Shown here: positions 57,849-64,000 of the stretch, in pieces
Layout of the letters: the number at the start of each line of letters is the position of its first letter
How positions within the stretch are numbered: position 1 is the first letter of the stretch
Assembly (NCBI GenBank): GCA_963989385.1
Contig: OZ022503.1
Location: 54,620,858 to 54,684,857 of the forward strand
Reading direction: 5' to 3'
DNA from: Ctena decussata
Lineage: Eukaryota; Mollusca; Bivalvia; Lucinida; Lucinidae
DNA length: 64,000 nt
Notes under the pieces: model-generated
What the model saw: only the letters and a program-made list of their open reading frames with translations
Told to the model about the DNA's origin: nothing
The model's database searches: none
Made by a program: the position numbers and the translations under genes

Positions 57849-59012
57849 TAGCTCGCCTGAACGAAAGTTCAGGAAGAGCTATTGTTGTCACCACGGCGTC
57901 GGCGTCGGCGTCGGCGTCCACGTCCGCGTCCGCGTCGGCGTCCGCGTCCGCGTCGGCGTTCGAATTGGATGTTTTGGTTAAAGTTTTTTAAAGACCTATA
58001 TCTCCTTAACCCATGGATGGATTCTTTTGATACTTGCACTGTAGTTAGATATTGGTCCAAAGTTTAACAGGGTACCACTCCACCCCCACTCAGTGACCTT
58101 GATGTCAAGGTCATGGACTTAGAAAATTGGGAGTTTTTTTGGACTGGATGTTTTGGTTAAAGTTTTATAAAGCCCAATATCTCCTTAACCCATGGATGGA
58201 TTCCTTTGATACTTGCACTGATGTTAGATATTGGTCTAAAGTTTTTGAAGGTACTACCCCCACCCCCCTCAGTGACCTTGAGGTCAAGGTCATGGACTTA
58301 GAAAATTGTCTTTTTATTGATTGGATGTTTTAGTTAAAGTTTTTTAAAGACACGTATCTCCTGAGCCCGTAGATGAATTCTTTTTATATTTGCACAGAAG
58401 TTAGAGCTACAGAGTACTACCCCAACCCCGCTCAGTGACCTTGATGTCAAGGTCAGGGACTTAGGAAATTTTGGTCTTTATTAAAGTTTTGTAATTGCAT
58501 ACTGATTCATAATGCTTTGCAGAGATTTAGTTTATACTTGAACTGATGTTAGACACTTTTTTGAGATTTTATAAAACACCTTAAACTTACCCCACTGGAT
58601 GACCTTGAAGTCAAGGTCATCGACTTAGAATTTTGTCTTAATGATTTTGGGTAAAGTTTTATATTTCTGAAGACATAATTTCACAGCACAGTGCCACGAT
58701 GATGGACTCAGTTGATACTAATACTTTGACTGATGTTAGATAATGGTACATCCTACATCCTTGCCTCCTACCCCCCCCCCCCCCCCCTTGCACCCCCCCA
58801 CCCTCCCTCTCTCTCTCAGTTTTTTTTATCTCAAGCTCATGGACTTTGAAATTTTATTTCAATTTTTTTATTTTAATTTTTGTTTATAAATGTGATTTTA
58901 TTTTTGGACATGCTTGCCTGAAGTTTTATGCATAGCAGTCCATACCACCATAGCGGCTATGTGATGGGCAAGCACCAATTCAGGCGAGCTATGCTGTCAG
59001 GCGACAGCTCTT
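57849..59012 (+). mobile_element. hairpin-led element with GTCGGC/GTCCGC tract and ~178-bp repeats
   Basis: TTTTTTTAGCTCGCCTGAAC with an imperfect stem-loop at 57850-57880, then a hexamer tract (GTCGGC/GTCCGC, about 57897-57958). Repeats then begin GGATGTTTTGGTTAAAGTTT near 57967, 58146 and 58323. Each holds GATGTCAAGGTCATGGACTT. A C-run lies at 58770-58790. The right end TTCAGGCGAGCT (58979-58990) is followed by a GCTGTCAGGCGACAGC hairpin. Basic-peptide ORFs over the hexamer tract are artefacts. Confidence 0.7.
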
Positions 59013-59019
59013 GTTTATT

Positions 59020-59493
59020 TGGGCCGCGATACGATAAAACCAACAAAGTGGCATGTGCGCCCAGCGAAGGCTCAGATCAACCAGCCCCAAGGTTATTAAA
59101 CTTTTTCCAAGCTCAACTCAGCTGAGCATGTAATTCTACGTCCCAATAAATAGGAAATTACTGATACGTATATGTAGTTGTTTTCTTGCTAAAAGCTGAG
59201 TATGAAATTTTCCCTGCTAATATGAACATTAGTTGGCATTTTCATATTTATCAGCAGAGAAAATTTCATGCTCAGCTGAGTTAAGCATGATAAATGTTTT
59301 ATAACCTTGGGACCTGTGATTCCGCCCAGTCAGATCAGAGTCTTCGCTGTCCGCACGGAGCTAGCTTAAACTCTTAGCTGCCCTATGAACGCAGAGCAAA
59401 AAAAATCTGATCAGACTGGGCTGAGGTCCAGGCTGATCTGAGTCTTCGCAGGGCGCAAATTCCGCTTTGTTTGTTTTGTCATGTCGCGGCTCA
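59020..59493. mobile_element. 235-bp MITE interrupted by another MITE
   Basis: The left part GGGCCGCGATACGATAAAAC runs to CAGATCAACCA, where a ~218-bp insertion begins. The element then resumes at ATTCCGCCCAGTCAGATCAG and ends GTCATGTCGCGGCTCA. Confidence 0.75.
59095..59312. mobile_element. nested short MITE, related to 20313-20843
   Basis: The ends CCCCAAGGTTATTAAACTTT and TGTTTTATAACCTTGGGA are inverted; TCAGCTGAGCATG and CATGCTCAGCTGAG are inner arms. It has one core unit where the 20313 copy has four tandem units. Confidence 0.7.
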
Positions 59494-62161
59494 TTTCATA
59501 TTTGCTTCCCAGGACGACAACGCCCTGCTAAAGAGAGGGTCTACTCATAAAGGAAAGAATTTGGTCCTAGGGTCTATGCTTACATGAAATATTTACTCCT
59601 AGGGAATCAAGCTGTTTCCTTCAGTTTAGAGTAAGTTTAGCCCCAATGAGATGAGACGCTGAAATGAATATGGCAGAGTAACGTTCTTATTCACTCGAAC
59701 TCCATTTTCTTGAGGCAGTCATATTCACGCGATACCTACAAATAAAATCCATGAGACAGGGTGCTCGTGATTTTTGTAGCTGCTTACAGCACGAACACTT
59801 GCCTCTTCCTTTCTGAAGGTGCTGCCATTTTTCAAAGCGAAAATAATAACACAAAATCACTGAAACCGGGAATGAGCAAAGCCCAGGATGATAATCAAAG
59901 TACTGAAAGTACTGAAAGGCGGGCATTTAGAGGAGGCGTTTTGAAAAAATTAACGCACAGACATATAATGTGTGATGACAGAGGCACACCATTCCATCAG
60001 CTAGCTTTTCGGGATGAAATTTAGATAAAATCCTAGAAAACAGTAGAGCTTTGTCAAATATTTAGATTTTTTTATTGAATACCAGAAATCACAAATGTTA
60101 AGCAAAGAAAAAAGGTTCTATAAACAGCAGTACAGCAATAGTTATGATGTGCTTTGTTGGCATTTAGTGCAAAAATTTAAGTTGTCTTGACTGCATGTTC
60201 GCGGTTTTCTATACTTGTTTCAAATTAACCAGGAAATGCCATTAGGTAAGGTTTTTACTGCATATAGCGTAACGGAATACTCCTGGTGAACCACGAAAGA
60301 CTCTTCACTGACTCCTAACGATAAAAGAGCGACCGTAGTCTGTCTAAACTGGTTAAATGCTGACCGTAGTCACTCTGCAAAAAAACTAAATATCCATTGC
60401 ATCCATCTGCAAAAGATCACCTTTAATTGCAGTCATCTGTAAGATATAAAATGATGACTGCTGTCTTTTTCTTGTTCAGTTAGATTAGTCAGACAAGATG
60501 AAAGTCATAACAACACTGCCTAAGGGCCACAACCTAGTAATCTCATCCTTAATGACACGTCAGTACAATCAGTCGGCTTCAACTATGCTTTGCATAGCAC
60601 AGCAGGTCTTTGCTTTGGTTTCTTTTTTAAAGAAGCCAACTTGAATTCACCCATCGGCGAATAATTTACGTAATGTATTTATACGCGTTGATCGCTGGGA
60701 TAAACATTGATTTTTAAAAGTCTCAAACTAAAGCTTTTTTATTTTCAATTTGAATAAATCAACATAGATTATGACGAATCATTTCGCCTTGTTCAATGGG
60801 CTGGATTTTCGAAACTATACAGAAATGTCAGAACTATTTTCTCTGTTTCAAAATGTAGAGCGCGTAGCGTAGGCTTACAAAAAAAAAGAGATATGTTAAG
60901 ACCTCCGCAAAACCGTTTTGACAACCGTAGCTATAGACGGGCTTACAGCCCGCCTAAAAATGGTGTAAAATAAAATATCATTGTACAGTCATGTTATCTG
61001 TTTTTTGTTTTATACGAAACAAGGAAACATTCCTGCAGGCATTTAAATTGTAAACATGAAGGTGATTATTCGTATACCGTGAGAATATGGAGACCGCATT
61101 TTTGCCTAACCGCGATTGGGTAGCAATATATGGCACACTCCAGAAGATAGAATTACGAATAAAATTTCCTTTTAAAAGGAAGGCTTGCCCAGCTAAGACA
61201 GTGAAATGTTCACAGTTGGAACGCAAACCCTCGAAAAGCGGTGATTGTATTTACAACGGTGGATTCTTCCACATAAAAAATAGGCCCAAATAATGGCGAA
61301 CATGGTTCTTGACGAAATGTCCCATTATTCTCAAATGTATTTCGAGGTATTGGCTATATTAAAATGATTAAACATATAAAAATGTTTTGCTAACTAGTAT
61401 TAAGCAGGCTTTCTCAACAAAATTCAGGGCCAAAATTGCTCGAAATGCTAAAATATTCATCGTCAAATGACAATACTCTATCTTGATTCTACCGAAAACT
61501 TGCATCAACATAAAACATAATTTACAGAAAGCTGAGACTTTCTCCAATGCGCACACCCATGCCATCGAAAACTTTATTATTTCTTCTTTTTGCAAGTAAA
61601 ATTTCAAGCAATATCGTTTTGGAACATTTTTAAATTGCAAAATAAAAGATGGCATGTAGTTTTAACGCTCAGGAAACGGTCTTGCACGTGATATGAGCAC
61701 CAGCAATACTTGCCGAACAGCCACAATTTAGACAGAAAACTGAGGTCGACAGCTTGTGAAACATAAGCTCAGACTGCTAAATACTTGAAGAGGAGAAAAA
61801 TTACGGAGTTTAGTTAGCTAAACTGGTAGAACGTACCTTACCTGACTGCTGACCTGATTGGCATTGTAAAATCTGACGTTCTGCCACTCAAATTTGTGAA
61901 AATAATATCCTTTTCTAATATTATTTATCTTTCAAACAGTCATCTGTTTTATTAGGTCGCTGTTGTGACATAATACAACAAATGACGTACATTGCCTCGA
62001 GTTAGATTGCCAGTCCGCATGCCATGTAAACAGATTATACGTCGAACCTGAAATGCATCAGTACGAAGTAAAGAGTTTCTTTCTTGTCGTTTTGTTTGTC
62101 TAGTTTTCCAAAAATTTACGATCTGATTTTATAATTTGCTCAACAATTACAGAGAACATAT
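59494..62161. other. unassigned stretch with one hairpin-led terminus
   Basis: On the minus strand from 60961, TTTTTAGGCGGGCTGTAAGC continues to CCGTCTATAGCTACGG: T-run, stem GGCGGGCT/AGCCCGTC and CTATAG, as in the other hairpin-led elements. Its body and other end were not recognised. Several 60-95-codon ORFs (for example 61368-61655 minus) look like chance. Confidence 0.4.
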
Positions 62162-62394
62162 AAGCCGCGACACGAGAAAATCAACAAAGTGATTGTGCGC
62201 CCAGCGCAGACTCAGATCAGCCTCGGCATCCGCCTAGTCTGCACAGAGTCTTCCCTAAGCGCTTTAAGGGTAGCCATGGGTCTAAGCTACCTGCAGATAG
62301 CGAAGACTCTGGTCAGACTGGGCGGATGCCCAGGATTATCTTAGTCTGCGCTGGACGCACATCTACATTGTTGGGTTTCTCGCGTCGCGGCTCA
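62162..62394. mobile_element. 235-bp MITE, stand-alone complete copy
   Basis: Ends AAGCCGCGACACGAGAAAAT and TTTCTCGCGTCGCGGCTCA are inverted; inner arms CAGATCAGCCTCGGCATCCG / CGGATGCCCAGGATTATCTT likewise. The central AAGCGCTTTAAGGGTAGC is retained. Confidence 0.8.
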
Positions 62395-62505
62395 AGTTAC
62401 TTAGAAAGAAACAAGCCAGGTGGGGATGGAAGGAGGCGGCTGGTGACGAGGGTGGGGGTGGGTGGGGGCCAGAGAAGTGGGGGCATTCATCTTGACTGGT
62501 GCCTG
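62395..62505. other. G-rich spacer
   Basis: A GGGTGGGGGTGGGTGGGGGCC stretch (about 62451-62470) could form a G-quadruplex on the plus strand. No gene. Confidence 0.5.
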
Positions 62506-62825
62506 CATTGCAAAAATAAACGGTAGATTTTACGGTAAAATAACTGGCAACCAGCTGCCAGTCCTTTTACCGTTATTTTTACGGGCGCCCGTAAAAATTG
62601 CAGGAATCATCAAGCAGAGTGGGACAGAAAAGAGCAGATGTCGTTTTGGTTAGATAGCCCTTCAACGATACAAAGTTATTTTCGAGTGCGCCAAGTTAAG
62701 ATAAAACTTCCATTTCGTGATTTCCAACAATGTCTTACAGGCAAAAGCCCGTAAAAATAACGGGAAAGGACTGGCAGCTGGTTTCCAGTTATTCTACCGT
62801 AAAATCTACAGATTTTTTTACAGTG
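62506..62825. mobile_element. foldback MITE with CACTG-type ends (CACTA-like)
   Basis: The left CATTGCAAAAATAAACGGTA and the right end, reversed, CACTGTAAAAAAATCTGTAG continue as GATTTTACGG...AACTGGCAACCAGCTGCCAG over ~75 bp of inverted arm, with TTATTTTTACGGGC as the innermost part. CACTG/CACTA termini suggest mobilisation by an EnSpm/CACTA-type transposase (inference). Middle ~155 bp unrelated. Confidence 0.7.
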
Positions 62826-62883
62826 TGGAGTGATGTATAGGTCCCAAACATGACTTGAGCAGTCGTTGCTGTGACAGTGTATT

Positions 62884-62897
62884 CTCTCTCTCTCTCT

Positions 62898-62938
<41 letters not shown>
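62884..62938. repeat. (CT)n microsatellite
   Basis: An almost pure CT run with two TTTC interruptions. ORFs reading ERERER on the minus strand derive from it. Confidence 0.95.
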
Positions 62939-62940
<2 letters not shown>

Positions 62941-63317
62941 CGATTTGTTTTCATTGTTGTTACACATACTGAGATTTATTACAATCACTTGAATCTTACC
63001 AACAGCTGAGTCGCAACAGGGAAAGAGGAATCTTGTCGGATATGATAACAGCAACATCTGCTTAGTCTAACAAGACTGCTTCAAGATGCAAAACTGTATA
63101 TATAAGCGAATAGCAAAACCCTAATTGGCTTGCAAGCAAACTCTTTCCGTTCTGAATTAAGTTACGAAGAGCATTTCGTGTGTTCGATGATGAGCATGAA
63201 AATGTGTCGGGGTGTGCGGATGTGGGAGGTGTGGGGAGAATTTGGAGGCTTGCTACGTGCCGTCCGACGTTTGGCACGTGGCACAAAAACCAGTAACATC
63301 CAAATCACGAGCTGCCG

Positions 63318-63376
63318 CTGCTAGCCTCAGCAGCAGCTGCTGCAGCCTCAGCAGCAGCTGCTGCTGAAGCCATAGC
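63318..63376. repeat. CAG/CTG palindromic microsatellite
   Basis: CCTCAGCAGCAGCTGCTGC recurs twice and is self-complementary, giving a strong hairpin. Confidence 0.9.
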
Positions 63377-64000
63377 TGCTGTTGACGTTTTCCCCCAGTA
63401 AGTTTGGTTTTAGCCCACTTTCGAGGAACGATCGGCTCGATATAAGTAAGTATTCTTGTAAGGACTGTAGGCTAAAGCCCAAAATAATAATGACAAATTA
63501 TAATAATGATAATAACAATAATAACGTTTGTGTTTGTCCAGGCGCAAAAATGAATCACTGTAGTTGCAGGTATACAATAATAGGGAGGTTAAGATTTTTA
63601 ACTTGTACGTGTACGTCTAGCGATGATTTGTGTGCATACGTCATCAAAATTGCATACTCTCTACCAGTTAGAAGTAAACTCTAGACGTTGACTACTTCTA
63701 GGAGGCCGTTTACACGTAGCTTAATAAACGTGTACTTTGAATTCAGTTTTCGCATTGAATACATAAATGTACATTTTATTTTATGATGTCAAAGGTGAGA
63801 GCATATATCTAAGAAAAAAATGATTTGAACTTTCACTCGGAAATCAGTGAAGCGTAAATAAGATACACCAATGTTTACAGTGAGGGTGGTACATGCGAGG
63901 AATAAAGCAGATTTTGTTATAGATATCTCAGCATTTGTAAGCTGGATGGATGAATGATTACGGGTTTTACGGCCCTTTGAACTGTATACAGGACATATTG
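63377..64000. other. unassigned end of window
   Basis: Contains an (AAT/AAC)-rich stretch near 63485-63525. No gene recognised. Confidence 0.4.

Noticed and set aside
57791..58067. Arginine-rich and serine/alanine-rich small proteins
   Set aside because: They are translations of the GTCGGC/GTCCGC hexamer tract on both strands.
61368..61655. 95-codon minus-strand ORF starting at ATG
   Set aside because: No recognisable domain, Phe/Leu/Ile-rich as expected from AT-rich DNA, and no supporting context.
62676..63057. RE-repeat protein on the minus strand
   Set aside because: Translation of the (CT)n microsatellite.

Overview
The window looks like repeat-rich, AT-rich intergenic DNA from an invertebrate nuclear genome, most likely a bivalve mollusc. 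Elements with the architecture of bivalve Pearl elements, tRNA-derived SINEs with a conserved central domain, a CR1-like retroelement carrying a 2A peptide, and eukaryotic 5S rRNA-like sequence with mollusc-type wording all point that way (inference; no species assigned). I found no intact host protein-coding gene. Nearly every supportable feature is a mobile element, a relic of one, or a tandem repeat.

Layout. 1-4950: no recognisable gene; one weak candidate first exon (minus, 3427-3460). 5029-7997 (minus): CR1/L2-like non-LTR retrotransposon with endonuclease and reverse transcriptase, broken by one stop and one frameshift, and led by a hydrophobic segment ending in a 2A-type GDIQPNPGP. 8183-10745: Pearl-like element with ~160-bp subrepeats in a ~485-bp higher-order pattern. 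10850-11225: two ACGTC-rich palindromes. 12114-15378: element with GGTGACACC-containing ends, flanked by ACGACA and containing a dead D,D34D mariner. 15698-16303: MITE with ~50-bp inverted ends. 17870-19911: dead retroelement ORF1 (minus) placed head-to-head with a 5'-truncated reverse transcriptase tail (plus). 20313-20843: MITE expanded by a 117-bp tandem repeat.

22591-50518 is the dominant structure: seven tandem ~3.2-kb units, each with one 5S rRNA-like sequence and a fixed set of palindromes, MITEs and internally duplicated segments. Unit 1 carries a ~5-kb insertion (24237-29274) with long inverted ends and clustered GTAACAGGRATGACA motifs. Unit 2 carries a ~284-bp insertion containing a complete type I hammerhead ribozyme (minus strand, 33252-33297). 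The array begins and ends in copies of the same ~235-bp MITE.

50519-64000: a hairpin-led repeat, three SINEs (two with clear target-site duplications), two more hairpin-plus-CGTC-microsatellite elements (55056-56690, 57849-59012), three stand-alone copies of the 235-bp MITE (one with another MITE nested inside), a CACTA-like foldback element and simple repeats. Products do not form a pathway. Interactions are those of mobile DNA: nesting, unequal recombination between repeats, and homogenisation of the 5S-bearing array.
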